Source: Chaetomium olivaceum (Eukaryota > Ascomycota > Sordariomycetes > Sordariales > Chaetomiaceae). From it: a stretch of DNA of 64,000 nucleotides. The stretch covers positions 62,001 through 126,000 of the forward strand of contig JAYWVB010000014.1 of the NCBI GenBank assembly GCA_039881045.1. The letters are read 5' to 3'. Position numbers and translations under genes: made by a program. Of this stretch, positions 1 through 12,653 are shown in pieces (position 1 is the first letter of the stretch; each line of letters opens with the position of its first letter). Under the pieces are notes generated by a model, which made no database searches, was not told the DNA's origin, and saw nothing but the letters and a program-made list of their open reading frames with translations.

Positions 1-736
1 GTTTGTAGATAATTGGTGTTACCGAAAGACTGAAGTTGTGAACTGGGATAGAGCCGTCTGTTGAAAGACTGAAGTCGGGTGGAAAATCGGGTATTTGGGG
101 GGGTACCTTTCAATATTAGTATTGAAGTTCGGACGAGAACGAAAATGGTTATAGACGAATCTGTCTTGGTTTACCTTACCCACCTAACTTAGTGATTCAC
201 CCAACTTCTACAGGTAAATTTCACGTTGCAAGTTAGGTATATGTTATTCCTTCATCGTCTTTCCCGACCGGCCCGGGATTTCCCTAGCCTAGGTACGTTC
301 ATTGTGCCATTACATCGTCAGAGCTACGGTATGTACGTACGTGTATAGCATTAGAGAGTTTAAGCAAAGGCCTCCAACCCCACCTGTTGGATAGAAAGTG
401 ACGACTTACATGTTATTGCTGACGGCTACTGTTGTTGGAACTATCGACTCTTAACCACGGTTAGGTGCTCACCGCCCAATAAGAGACCAGCTGCTGTCCG
501 ACACGCAGATGACTGGCTCCCAACTTTCGGCGTTTGGTGTGCCGATTTCCTGAAATAGTCAATGCAGGAGGGAACATTGGAGCAAGACCCCGCATTTGAC
601 AGGCCGCTGGAGTCGTGTACTCGAGATTGAATGCAGGCTTGATTTTAACGTAGCAGGTTCTGCTGTACGTACTGATTTATTTAGGAGTTCTGTTCCTGTT
701 TCTTGTTCTTCTCCCCCTCCAAAGCAATACGAAGCT
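1..736. other. Intergenic, left edge
   Basis: No convincing gene. A 13-base direct repeat (GAAAGACTGAAGT) lies at 24-36 and 63-75. Short open frames lack family similarity or codon structure. The part after about 600 is probably the 5' leader of the next gene. Confidence 0.6.
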
Positions 737-1331
737 ATGGGCCAGTTTTCCCAAGCAAATGCCGCAGCCACCTGCTCGGCCCTGTCCGACAAGGCACATT
801 CGATGATCGTCCAAGCCCAACGAGTCCTCGAGGCGGCCCGAGACGAGTCAGGCGACCATGACCTTTACCAATCCCAGGGCATGCTGTCGTCGAGACTCCA
901 GCAGCTCGGGCACCATGCCAATCAGCTCGGGTATTTGATTTCCGATGCCACGGTCGTGCATTCACAGCTCGGAAATATCCTCCAATCTGGCCTCGCCGAG
1001 TGTCAAAACGCCTTGACTGTGGTCTCGAACGGGTTGGAGATGGGGGGTGACGGGACCTATGACAGGAACGCCGTCGCTAGCTACCTGAGCTTTGTTGGCG
1101 CCTTCGTAAGTCTCTTCGTGCTTGGCGACCAGCTTTTGATCATGTGAGTCACTGTTCCGGTTATGAATTACCTACATCCAATAGTCTCTGGGTCATGGCT
1201 AACTATGGGCTAGGGAGACGGAGCAAGAGCAACAGTCGAAGCTGGTCAGCCCTGGTGCTACAGCTATTGTCGATGCTGCCCACAATGCGTCAGAGCGCAT
1301 TATTTCATTCAGCTACAAGATCAGAAACTAA
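737..1331 (+). CDS. Small helical hypothetical protein, two exons
   Basis: Two exons, 737..1143 and 1214..1331, give 174 residues. The 70-nt intron starts GTGAGT, has a CTAAC branch site and ends TAG; splicing joins the frame exactly and removes an immediate stop. The start at 737 was chosen because the upstream in-frame extension has no conserved look and 737 lies just after a CT-rich leader. The product is mostly helical. A hydrophobic stretch around residues 118-136 (GAFVSLFVLGDQLLIM region) could be a membrane or buried helix. The pattern of Leu-rich helices with a GLAECQNAL segment recalls N-terminal helical domains of fungal STAND/ankyrin proteins, but this is only an impression. Function unknown. 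Confidence 0.6.
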
Positions 1332-2089
1332 GCGATATCGCTTGTTCCCAACCCACCGCCGGTTACCTGGTAGTTTAGATTCATACTCATCCAGGCCGCC
1401 TTCAGCCGAATAAGCTTTCCTCAGCCCCGAGTCGGATCCATTTGGAGGGCCGGTTTTCAGATTCCAATCCAACTACCATCTTGTTGACGGTGACGAGTCT
1501 TTTCTGTACACCACGATTGAACTCTTGTAATCGTTAAGGGCCGTTGAGGGAGGAATGGCATGGAAACCACAGAGACCGGCCTTGGACCGAGAGCTCCTGC
1601 TGTCTTAATCTGATCGAGGGGATTGCAACTGAATCTGAGGCAAGGCACAAATGAACTGCAATGCGATGATCTACCTACCCAGGCAGTTGCTTGACCACAG
1701 GTCGGCTTATCTGTTCGGTGTACAAGTAATGGGTGATAATATTGTGTTAGACCCGAGATAGCCCACTTCATGTTAACTGAAGAATGCCATCCTCACTGGA
1801 TTGATGCCGGGTTGAATGATAACCGTACTGCCATGAGGCCGTGACCTCGTACCACCACGGGATGCGGGCTTGGGATGAACCCACATGGGCCTTCAGACTG
1901 ATACTGATTTGTGGACGTTGATCGATCATGATACGAAAGGTAATTGTTCAGATACTCAGTTCCAACTCCTCGACGCCGAGTCAAGCTCTACCTAGAGCGC
2001 CTCCACACTAACACCAACTAGTCGATTTACAGGCAGCCCACCTGTAATCCCACAACGGTGCGTAACATCCAGGTGATACCTCACCTCGT
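1332..2089. other. Intergenic
   Basis: Convergent 3' ends of the helical-protein gene and the Mtc1-like gene. Nothing else is supported. Confidence 0.6.
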
Positions 2090-3691
2090 TCAAATCACAC
2101 CGGCTCTAGCAGCCTCGCTCCCACCCTGCTCCATGACGCTTTCTACCTTTTGCTTGCCTTTCCCAATACCACCCTCACCAACGCCCATGCGCCGCGCGAC
2201 GTATTTCTGTGCGACGATGCCCACTGAAAGACCCAGAGCTTCTTCCACCCACTCGGCCACCCACTCGCGGGGATCCACGCCGCCGCTCTCGATAATCTCC
2301 CGGATCTCTTCGGGGACCCGCCCAAACTCGGCCTGGAACTCCTCATCCTCGCTGGCCGGCGTCACCGGCGTGGCGGGGGCATCCAACCAGCGGATCCACT
2401 TCGCCAGCACGGGTTGGCTGACGGTGGCGTACTGGATCTCGTGCACCGGGTCCAAGATGTACACGGCAAAGCACACCTCGCCCTCGGCGTCCTCGTCCTC
2501 CTCCGCGACCACCGACGTCTCCTTCTCCTTCTCCACCGCCGTCGACCCCGCGAACAGCGTCTTGTCGGACTGGACGTTGACGGCCTGCACCGACAGGAAA
2601 ATGTCCGAGCTGCGGACCGGGTTAGACTCGCTCACGGGCTCGGCGGCGCGCTGCTTGGCCTGCTCGATGCCGCCGTGCGCGGCGAAGTAGTCAGCCGCGT
2701 AGCCCTCGGCATTGGCTCGGCACAGCTTGGTGCCCTCCACCAGGCCCTGCACCACTCCCAAGTCGCGCGCGACGTCGGCCTGCCGCCACCAGGGCCCGTC
2801 GCGCCAACCGGCGGCCGATTGCTGGGCGCTAAAGAGCGTAGCTCCCGGTTTCTCCGCCGATGAGCTGCGGAGGGTGAATTCCTGCCCGCGCTGGATGACC
2901 ATCAGGTCCCCGCCCTCGACCTGCGACATAACGCGGTTGAAGACACCGTAGATGAGCGGGTCGAGGGAGGGGTACCCGACTAGGTCGTGGGTGATGTGAA
3001 TGAGGAGGCGCTCGTGGGAGGAGATGGGAGGTGCGAGGGTGTGGAGGATGTTGGTGAAGGTCGGGAGGGCGCGGTGCCGGATCTCGTCGCCTGCGAGGGA
3101 ACGTTGTTAGTTGTAGTCGACGAAATGAGAATAAAAGTACGCACTGAACCCCCTCAACGCTCCCACATTGCCGCGGACTTGGTCTGCCCACTTCTTGGCC
3201 TCTTCGTTCTGCTGAATCTCCTTGACAGCAGCCTCTGCCTGCTTCATGGCAGCCGATGCGGTTGACAAGAGCCCGCCCCACCAGCCGCCGCCACCCGCAC
3301 ACCCCCTGCTGCTTGTGTCTGCTGAGCCGGTGCTCTCTTCTCGCTGTCATGGGGCTCGGAGCTCGTGGCACTCGGCGTGAGGCTAGCACGGTGTGACCCG
3401 GTGCTCTCGGCGGATTTGCGCGTGGCGTCGGCGGGGGGCGGGGGCGTATTGGTGGACGTCCGTTTTGCGACATCTCGGACGCGGGGCGTGTGCGGCCGCT
3501 CTGGTGCTTTCTCGCCGAGCTGGTTTTCGAGTTCGGCGAGGATGTCCTGGTCGGCGGCATCGGTTTTGGGCTTGGCTGTGGTCGGCTTGGCTTTGGTGGT
3601 TTTCTTAATTGCCTTGTCGCCGCCGATACCTTCGAAGAGATCGCCAAGCTCGTCGTCGGGTGGGGGGGGCCTTTGTTCGTTTACTAGCCAT
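2090..3691 (-). CDS. Mtc1-like protein (DUF5427 family), two apparent frame breaks
   Basis: Exons 3145..3691 and 2090..3090 on the minus strand flank a 54-nt intron (GTGCGT donor, CTAAC branch, CAG acceptor). The product would be about 515 residues. Family resemblance rests on the acidic N-terminal DDELGDLFEGIG motif, a Ser/Pro/Thr-rich linker, a GGWWGGLLSTASAAMKQAE segment and the C-terminal half with ILHTLAPPISSHERLLIHIT-type sequence and VGYPSLDPLIYGVFNRVMSQ. Yeast MTC1 is linked genetically to telomere capping and is associated with COPI vesicles; the filamentous-fungal relatives are uncharacterised. As written, the frame changes twice: at a G8 run (3662-3669), where one base fewer links a natural MASKRTKAPP start at 3691 to the acidic motif, and at a C5 run (3302-3306), where one base more restores the GGWWGG frame. 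The two cancel. An alternative start at 3699 stays in frame without the first change. Confidence 0.75.
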
Positions 3692-4975
3692 TGTTGCAAA
3701 ACTGGAGATATCTAGCTGGCTGCGTAATAAATGTCCAGGGTGCAATTAATGCAAGGCGACGCGATGGAGTGAGGTGGTGCTTCGTGCAGTGCAATGCACA
3801 GAGGTCAGTCGCGTTGACCACTGAAACCAGGTGGGGGGGGGCACAGGAGCCGTTGTGTTGCATCACGGGCTTCAGTTGGTTCGGTGGTCAAGCTGTCAAG
3901 GGATTTTGGGTTGGGGTTATGCAAGCGGGCCGGGCTGCAAGTCAAGTTTCCTGCAACCAGAAACGATGATGCGGGCCTCGGTCGGATGCAAGTCTCATTC
4001 ATTGGCTTATCCACCGGACAGGAGACGGGACTCGGACAGAGAGAAGCTCGCCAGCAGGGGCCGTTTTAAGCGTGGGTACAGATTACACAGCTGTTGGCAG
4101 CTGTGGAGGTGGGGCTGGAGCGAAGGCGCGGCTGGCGGAATGCGATTGGGCGTGGCTTATTCGGGAACCTCCAGAAATTGACGTGAGAAGAAATCTAACA
4201 CGCAAAGAGGGCAACACACGCTTGAAGACTTGGTCTGATATTCACCCCCAGTATTGCTATTGTGGCAATCCAACAATACCAGTACCATTACTGAATACTC
4301 CGTTTATCTCTCCAACACGCTCTTGTATTTTTTTGCCCTTCTCAAAGGCTGCACAGGCTGCATTATTGTCTCTGCAACACGCAAATAAGCGACCAACCTG
4401 GCTTTGGCAGCCCGTCTGACTTTACCCTGACACGTTGGAAGCCAGCCCCGGTATTGCTTTAGTGCGATTCTCTTTTTTCGCCGCAGCCATCCGTCTCTTA
4501 CACACCCACCACTTCAACTACACAACCCCCATCAACATCACCGCCTGGATGCAGCAGCCACCTGACGACGGTCGTGCAAGTGGCGCTGGCGAGCAAATTG
4601 AATTACAACCGCCCTCCATGGACCGCGGCCGCAGCAGCATCCCTCGCGGGCGCGCGCGCAAAGAAGCGTGCCACGCTTCCGTCTCACTCTCATAATCACT
4701 CCTACTTGTCTCATCAGAGCCTTTCTTTTTCAGACACGGCCGCCCCAACCACTCCCGAGTCGTCCAACATCCCTCCGTCAAACAGGGCGCCATATACGGC
4801 ACCGCAGCGAGGGGGTAAACCCACTGCCCGCCAGGCCAACAACAACACGCCAACCACCTATCGCGCCTCGTCTCCCGCGACTGACCGGGCTGATCGGACT
4901 GACCGACCCGTCCGTAGTTCCACATTTCCTTCCTTTGCCTTCGCCGACGAGTCGCCGCCAGCGGCCGGTTCCATC
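3692..4975. promoter_or_regulatory. Divergent promoter region
   Basis: About 1.3 kb between the divergent starts at 3691 and 4976. The right part (about 4480-4970) is CT/CA-rich and looks like a transcribed leader. A frame continuous with the downstream gene extends up to an ATG at 4574 but is low-complexity, so I treat it as leader; an N-terminal extension cannot be excluded. Confidence 0.45.
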
Positions 4976-7900
4976 ATGGCCGCCCATGGCCCTGCCCGGA
5001 AGAGGTCAAGGACGTTTGAGACACCCTACGAAGGTGCCGCTGATGACGAGGGTCATTCCAAAGGCGGCCATTCCCTGCGGAAGCGTGCCCGCATCGATTA
5101 CACGCAGGAGATGATTGATGATGACCTCGGTTTGCCTACAGCCAAGAACGACTTGGTTGTCAAGCCCGCTTCTACTCCCGGAGCCCGCAGCCGCAAAAGG
5201 AAAGGCGGGCATGACGACTCCGGCGATGAATCAGAAGACGTCGCTTCAAATCCTAATAAGCGCCACCGCATAGACAAGTCTCCGGTACCGCCTCGAATGG
5301 GAGTGGCCCGCCGGCGGAACCACTCTAAGAAGTTGTCCGCGGATCTCAGCCCTTACGTCGACCAACCATCCGATAATGAGGTACAGGATACCATTCTTGT
5401 TAGCGTGCCCAACACCGGCCACGACGCCCCTTCGGAGGCATCGGAGCATTCCTCATTCCAAGACCCGGAGTCGCGTCCGACATCTTCGGGCGAGAGCGTA
5501 ACTGCCCGTGTTCAAGTGCAGCCGCCGACACCCCCCGCACAGCCGTCCCAATCAATCGAGGACGCCGTCTCTGTGGCGGCAAAAGATGAAGAGGCGATTG
5601 ACAGGATCATTCCCGACCAACCATATGACCACCAACTCCAGCCCCAGCTCCCCTCACACATACCTAGTGGTGAGGTGGAAAAAGTAGAACGGACTTCCGA
5701 AAGTGAGACCAAAGCATCGGACGACTTTGTATCCGTCGTCATGGAAGACTCCGAAGCTGCCCTTCCTGAAGCCCTCGAAACCCAAATCAACGAGGCTGGC
5801 CGCACGGAGCAGAGCCCGCCCCAGCAATCACACCCTCAAGACGGAATGTCACAGCAGGCACCAGCAGGGAAATTCGAAATTCCAAAGCCGGTTCGTGTCC
5901 TCGCGCCTGAACCAGGATTATCCTCTGCGGCATCTCACACTTCGCATGGAGTGGCATCTGGGACCTTCGTTTCTCACACAGCGTCATTCCTGGGCCCCAA
6001 ACTGACAGGGCCAACACGGATCAAGGCACTGGAGCCCATCTACGGCACCGAGGTACCCTTTGCATCTCATCTCAATCTCACGCCATACGAGGAAGAGGAT
6101 ATTCCGCTCCCTGGCCCGTATACGGAATGGGTGCACCCGGTCCAAACCGCCAAAGGAGAATTGAAAGCAGAACATAAAGCAGAACTCAAGGGAGAACCCA
6201 AAGGAGAGCCTACCACTTTCCTGACACCTACACCTCTTCTTCCACCACTGGAGAGAAAGTCGGTCGGAATTGAATGGGATTCAAGCCGCCCTCTGAAGTA
6301 CAAAGAGTTCATGGTTCTCTACAACAAGGAAAAGAAACGGAGGCAAGAGAAAGGCGAGCCGCCCATCTCCATTCGGGAATTCAATAACGAATGCGCGCGT
6401 CGGTACAAATCTACCCACGCCCAAACCTCTGCCTCTGCCACCCCGACATCAACGACAGAGTCCACAGCTAGTTCTACGGTCGTCGCCAGGACGCCAACAC
6501 TCCTTACCGCAGCGTCGATCGAGGATTCCGCCCCTCGAGACTCACAGCTGGTTGAATCCCGCCCGCCGACCGCGGCCCCTTCACCCGCTCCTCTTGATGA
6601 CGGCTTGGGCCAGGACGACGTGCCGGAGGACGAGCAAGATGTAGACGAGCTGATCGATTATCAGGCCAAGCCGAGCAGCCCTGACGAACCTGTGGAGGTG
6701 ACGCGGAACCCGCACACACAATACCTATTCCCCAAGATCCGCGACTCCAACGACTTTGTCGATGCGTTTGAGGGCTGGCAGGACTTTTCTACGGAGCGCC
6801 TCTACGAGACCGTGGCTGCGGCGGTGGAGACCCTGCATACCTACCAGCAGGAATACAACGAGCTCAAGAAGCTTTTGGATGACGAGGATAATGCGAAGCG
6901 CCGCAGGGCCCACGATAAGACGGTCATCAACTGGGAGAATCGGCAGAAGGCAGACGAACCACTGCCGCCGCGGCGCCATTTTGACGACCCAGTCAAAGGT
7001 CCAGCCCCGTTTGAAGTACGCGGAATACGCGCCCCTCGGCCCTACATCGATGACCCGTTGCTCGAGCAACAGAAGGAAGAGGACCGTGTCATGGCCCACG
7101 CGTACGGCTTCAAGCTCAACACGCACCCTACCCAAGTGGGTCGGCAAAACCCGGAGGAGCAGCGCTGGGAGATGCCCGAAAACCGACTCCGGAAGAGGAC
7201 TGAGAAGGGCGCAGAACTTGCTGAGGAAAATGTCGTTGAAGGGAAGCGGACCAGGAAGCCGCGCCACGTGTCGGACCAGAGCAAAGATCCGAGCCGGGCC
7301 GGTACCCCGACGGGGATCACCGTGCTCGGCCCTGGGCGCCGCCAGCGGCGGAAGCCTACCGCCGTCGCTGGGAATGGGGACGACTTCGAGGCTCCAGAGC
7401 AAGGCCACTTCGCCGAGAGCTTTTCGGAATCACCCCGGAAAGTGCGCGCAGCACGTGCACGCGCCGCTGTGCTGTTGGATGACCGAGACCAGATTGCCCC
7501 AGTCTCCGGAGTGGACGGCAACCGGACGGAAGACGAGGACCGGGAATTGGAGGAGAAGCCCAAGACCACACGCAGGCGCGGGCGGGGTGCGGTGTCTTTT
7601 CCGGAACCGCCAACGTCGGTCCCGGTTGGGTTCGGCGGCGAGGCCGGCAAACCGAAACGCGGCCGCGGCACTAAAGGCTTGCAACCAACCCCCCAAGCTG
7701 GTGGCGAGATGGCGAGCTCGTCGTTTTACAGCAACGCTTCGACGCAGCCCGATTCGAGGCCGTCTACCTCGTCATCTAACGGCACAGCCCACACGGCCGA
7801 GACGACCGAATCGGCGTACTCGCTCCGGGAGAAGCGGAAGAGGAACTTTGCGCTGGAGAACGACCCGGAGTTAGAGACTCGCCCCCAGAGACGGGGCCGG

Positions 7901-8852
7901 GGCGCGGCTGGTCAAAAGTCGAACGGCGCCGCGGCCGAGCCGAAGAAGCGGGGACCGAGGAAGAAGGAACTGGCCGCCCAGGCGCCACCGCCGCCGGCCT
8001 CGATCCCGTCGCCCTCTCCGCGCCCAGCCACCCCGCCGCCGCTGCAGCCGCCAGTGGCCACGAAGTTTTACCACAACTTCGTGACGGGTCCGATGGTGGT
8101 GGATGCTGGCAACGGCTCCCAACCGGCAGCGACGCAGGCGGGGCCGTACCTGCACACGTTTAACGCGGCCCCCGCCTTTGTCGCCGGTACCCACCCCCTG
8201 CCTCCTCCTCCCCCGTTGGTGAAGAAGCCGATCACCAAGATCAAGATCACCAACCACGGGGCTTCTTCGTCGGCTCCGTCGCGGGCATCGACGCCGGCCA
8301 ATGGAGCGCCCAGCGCTAAACCAAAGCGGCCACGCGGCAAGAAGGCGGCTGCGGCGAGCGAGGCTCAGCTGGGTGCGGCGGCGAACGGGGATGGTGACCT
8401 CGACAAGCCGTACGCCGAGATGACCAAGTCGGAGAAGATGAGCTGGTCCATGAGGAGTAAGTTGTTTCCTTTTCGTTGCATTGATGTAGCTGAGCAGCTA
8501 ACGGTATACAGGGCGGTGGGCTTCGGGCGAGATGCAAGGGGCCGTAGAGAAACGGCGCACCACGTTAGCCAACAAGAAGGCCGAAAAGGCGGCGGGCAAT
8601 CCGAACGCGGACGGCAGCGATCCGAACGGGATGGGGCAGATGACGGACTCGGGGTCTGCGGGGCCATCGGATCCGACCACGCCGGCCTCGATGCACGGAC
8701 AGCCGGGCTCGGGGCTGCTGGCTCTGCCGCAGGGCCAGCCGATGATGCTGCAGCACCCCCCGCTGCACCAGGGGTTCCTTCAGCAGCCATCGTACCTCTA
8801 CGCCATGCCGCATGGGCCACCGCCGCCCGGACCGCCGGGGCCGATGTCTTGA
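4976..8852 (+). CDS. Large disordered nuclear protein, AT-hook-like motifs
   Basis: Two exons, 4976..8456 and 8512..8852, give 1273 residues. The 55-nt intron is GTAAGT...CTAAC...CAG. The start at 4976 has a good context (CATCATGGCC) and begins with an ARKRSR basic stretch. I do not recognise the family. Visible features: nuclear-localisation-like clusters (KRSR, RSRKRKGG, NKRHR); a folded-looking segment near residues 430-475 (SRPLKYKEFMVLYNKEKKRR onward); a second conserved-looking region near 580-740, beginning HTQYLFPKIRDSNDF and including the helical TYQQEYNELKKLLDDEDNAK; and five basic GRG/PRGKK motifs near residues 866, 891, 968, 989 and 1115, resembling AT hooks. The C-terminus is Pro/Gly/Met-rich. 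A DNA- or chromatin-associated role is inferred from composition only. Confidence 0.7.
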
Positions 8853-10479
8853 GGGGTCGGCACAGGACGACTGGGTGGCGCCTGCTGGCAGGCAACAAAA
8901 TGAGTTTCAATCTTGAAGGTGGTGGTGGGGTTGCATATCGAAGCATTTGTGAGATTCTGGGTCATGACGATCATTTTGCACAAGGGATGGATTGGTTGTA
9001 CACAAGGGCTGCGCGGTCGTTCTATACGTTTCTTTTCCTTTCCTACTTTTCTTTTCTTTCATGGACTGGACCTTTTCTTCTGGCCGACTAAAAAAACATG
9101 GTTCTTTGTGTGCTAGGATAGCATGACACTCAGGGCATTGGGACGGAGCACGTCTTTCGCATTTGCATGGCGCTCATGGTGCATGGTTAGATCGTGGATA
9201 TGGGGAATATGAGTCTCGAGGGGTACATTTGCATTTACGCACGTACTTAATACCTACCTTAGTATTGCCGCCGGGTATCAACGAGGGGCATGAGAACACA
9301 CAGCATTGGTCCCTGAATAACTAATCTCAACCCCAACAAGAGTCGTGAAGGGGTCTTGGGATGTATGGGCTGATTTGCCATTTCCATGGATAGTAGTCGA
9401 TTGCTCTGCACGCCAGGCTGAGTTCTAATTATCTTCCTAGGACACAATTAGGGTTGAAAACAACTAACGAGCCGCCCTAGAAGACTTTGAAAATGAGGTA
9501 ACTATGTGGCATTCGGTTTTTCTCGCCATTCAATCGTTTAGAAGTAACGGGTGGTGCAAACGACGACAATGTCTTTGTTTACTGCACGGTTTGGGTCGCA
9601 AGCCAATCAACTCAGAGAATGGAGTTACTCGAATGGGGACTCGGGTTCAATGTTACCAAGTTTCCAGACTAGGTAAGTTCAATCTTTGGGCCTGAGCGGG
9701 GAAAAGAGGGGAGTGAGCTTGTCAATCCGAATGTGCCAACTTCTCGGGGCGATTGAATCTTCACACAGTCACATTGCAGGGCGAGCATTTCATCGGAATT
9801 CATCGAATGGGCATCCTATCCTCAATCCCCTTTCGGGGCATTGGTCTTATTGTTAAAGGCCCAAGGGTAAACAAAGTCTAAGTGTGACAAATTAAGTGTT
9901 TGCCCACTGACGGCATGATGATGGACCACGCCAGATGATGGACCACGTTGACGACATGAACCACGGGTTCATGCCAGCGACTCATCGGGCAACAGTTCGT
10001 GAAAACGGCAGGCTTGGCTCCAGAAGCGGGTCCTAGGTCGGAGCCTGACTTGCACCCGACGGGACTCGAGGGCATTCAAATTCAGGGGCGGAAATCACCA
10101 ATCTCGCTCCTGATTGGACCACCTGGTGGGTTCCCAGTCGCTCCAACAAACCGCCGCCACCTGGACTCGCCCTGAAAAAAAACATGCCGGGGGAGTGTGA
10201 AAGAAGGCACGCACCCTCCCTCTACGTAGTATGGGAAGGTTTAAGAGAAGGGGTTTGAGAAATCCACTTGTGCACTCCCTTTCATCTCTCAGCAACTTCT
10301 CAGTCTCACAACGACGAAACGAAAATTGGCCGTTTTCGTTTTCGTTTTTTGTTTTTTATCTTCTGGCTCCACCCACGTTACACAATTACACTCTTACACA
10401 TATTTACACACCGTCAATTGTCTTTGTCTACATCTTTGTTTGCACCTTACACCATCCACACCATCTTACCACCTTCGCG
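8853..10479. other. Intergenic
   Basis: No supported gene in about 1.6 kb. The last 250 bases before 10480 are CT/CA-rich (TTTTCGTTTTCG, CACACC, CATCTTACC), typical of a fungal 5' leader for the HET gene. Confidence 0.55.
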
Positions 10480-12653
10480 ATGAGACTGCTCAACGTTTCA
10501 ACACGCGAGGTGGAAGAGTTCCACGGCACTGACATCCCCGAATATGCCATCCTCTCGCATACATGGGGCTCCGAAGAGATGACCTTCCATGACATGGAAG
10601 CCATTGCCAGATATCGTCGGTCACAACAAGAACCCCCTGCACACATGATGCCGCGGAACGCAGATACACCAGACGCCATGAAGCTGATGCTCCTTTCCAC
10701 GATGCTGATGGCCTTTCGAGAGACCGGGCCCGCGCCAACCGTGGTCCACCTCTTCCGGCCCTAACCAACGGTTACGAGAGCGACCACTCCGACTCCTCCG
10801 ACACGAAGAGTCAACGAGGCGGCATGGTTCCCTCGGTAACGCTCCATCCCTTTGAGCACAAGGCAGGCTACGCCAAGATTGCGTACGCATGCGGTCAAGC
10901 AGAGAAAGACGGCTTTCAATATGTCTGGGTGGACACCTGCTGCATCGATAAGCGGAGCAGCGCGGAGGTTTCCGAGGCGGTGAACTCCATGTTCGGCTGG
11001 TATCAACGAGCAGCGGTGTGCTATGCATTTCTGGAGGATGTCCATTTCGATGACTACACCGAGGCTTACATGACATGGAAGGACCATTTCACCAACAGCC
11101 GGTGGTTCACCCGGGGTTGGACGTTGCAGGAACTGCTAGCTCCGCGGAAGGTGGTGTTCTACGCCCGGGGATGGAGGCTTCTCGGGACAAAGTCTTCGCT
11201 CGTCAAACACGTCGCCAAGATTACCGGGGTGGATGAGCTGACTCTCCTCGAGCCAAAGCTCGTCCAGAACGCGAGTGTGGCTCAGCGCATGTCCTGGGCC
11301 GCCAACCGAACCACCACCAAACCCGAGGATCTCGCCTACTCACTTATGGGCCTGTTCGGCGTCAACATGCCCGTCATCTACGGCGAGGGCGACAAGGCGT
11401 TCCTTCGGCTCCAGGAAGAGATCATCAAGCGGTCCGACGACCACACCATCTTCGCTTGGGGCACCCTCGGCGACGAGCAAGCCCACGCGCCCCACTACCC
11501 CGGCCAGCACCCGGACCTCGACGAGATTGACTACGACGACCTCGCCGGGACCACCGGCATCCTTGCCAACTCCCCAAAGGACTTCGCCGGCATGTCCCAC
11601 GTCGTCGTCTCCGCCCCGCCCCCCCAACAAGCCACCACCGACTACGCCCTGACCAACAAGGGCCTGCACATCACCCTCAGCCTCGCCCGCACGCACGGCA
11701 GCCACGGCCCGGCCGTCGGCGCCGGCACCCACCTGGCCATCCTCAACTGCCACGCCGAGCACGAGCCCACCGCCCAGCTCGCCCTGCTCCTCACCGAGAC
11801 CGCCACGCCCAACATCTTCCTGCGCACCCGCTCCCGCGCCCCGACCGCCGTGCCCACCGCCGAGCGCGCCTCGGCCAAGCCCCGCCGCCTGTACATCCCC
11901 AACGCCGCCGCGCTGGACGCGCCGCGTTCGGGCTCGGCAGCCGCCGCCGGCGGCGGCTTGTCGTCGCGCCTCGCCGACGAGGTGGTGTTTGTGCGCGCGC
12001 CCGACCTGGTGGCGCCCGGCTATGATGTGCTGGATGTGAGGGGCCCGGGCACGGCGCAGTGGAATCGGGAGTTTGGGAGTTTGCGGTTGGGAGGCGTGGA
12101 TTATGGGAGGGGGGCCGCGAGCAGCGGGCTGTTTCAGGTGGCGGTGGTGACGTTTTGGAATCGGCATATGAAGTGTGGGTTTGTGGTGAGGGTTTTGGTC
12201 GAGGGCTTGTCGCGGGCGGTGTTTGTGGACCTGTTGCAGGGGATGCAGGCGGATGGGGGTGGCGGGGAGGGGGATGGGAAGGGGCTGGTAGAGGCGGCGA
12301 AGAAGGCGTGGGAGAACCCTGGGACAGTGGAGGTTAGTGTGCCTGGGAGGGGGGAGGATAGGGTGTCCAAGAGGAGGATACGCGTCGACGTGCTGACTCC
12401 GGGGGAGCAAGAAAGGGAGGAGCAAGATAGCAGGCGAGGTCGTCAAGGTGGAGGCTGGACATACCGGACGGGACACGAGGTTATGGTGTCTGGGAGCGTC
12501 ACTTTCACTGAGAAATGGGAGCGGGACTACCAAAGGACGGTGAACGCCAAGGTGGAGCGCAAGAAGAAGGGGGCCATCGAGCTAAACATGTCGTCGATGT
12601 TGTGGCAGGCTGCTCCAGTCGCGAGCGGAGAGGACCTTGACCAACCGTCCTAG
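10480..12653 (+). CDS. HET-domain (heterokaryon incompatibility-type) protein, frame change near N-terminus
   Basis: The three HET blocks are visible. Block 1 is MRLLNVST followed by EYAILSHTWGSEEMTFHDM. Block 2 is GYAKIAYACGQAEKDGFQYVWVDTCCIDKRSS. Block 3 is SRWFTRGWTLQELLAPRKVVFY with the following Lys/Ile-rich segment. A C-terminal extension of about 450 residues has no recognised NACHT, WD or ankyrin repeats. Proteins of this class act in non-self recognition and can trigger cell death after hyphal fusion. The reading frame shifts between blocks 1 and 2 (10617-10760). Weak-donor introns (GTCACA at 10620, acceptor at 10663 or 10672; 44 or 53 nt) would repair it, giving an Arg/Asp-rich linker leading into LTNGYESDHSDSSD. 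A one-base indel is the alternative. GC content rises strongly over 11400-12100. Confidence 0.85.

Noticed and set aside
4574..4975. N-terminal extension of the nuclear protein from ATG 4574
   Set aside because: Low-complexity and leader-like; the 4976 start has better context. Kept only as a possibility.
11340..12533. 397-codon open frame opposite the HET gene
   Set aside because: Antisense shadow in very GC-rich coding sequence.
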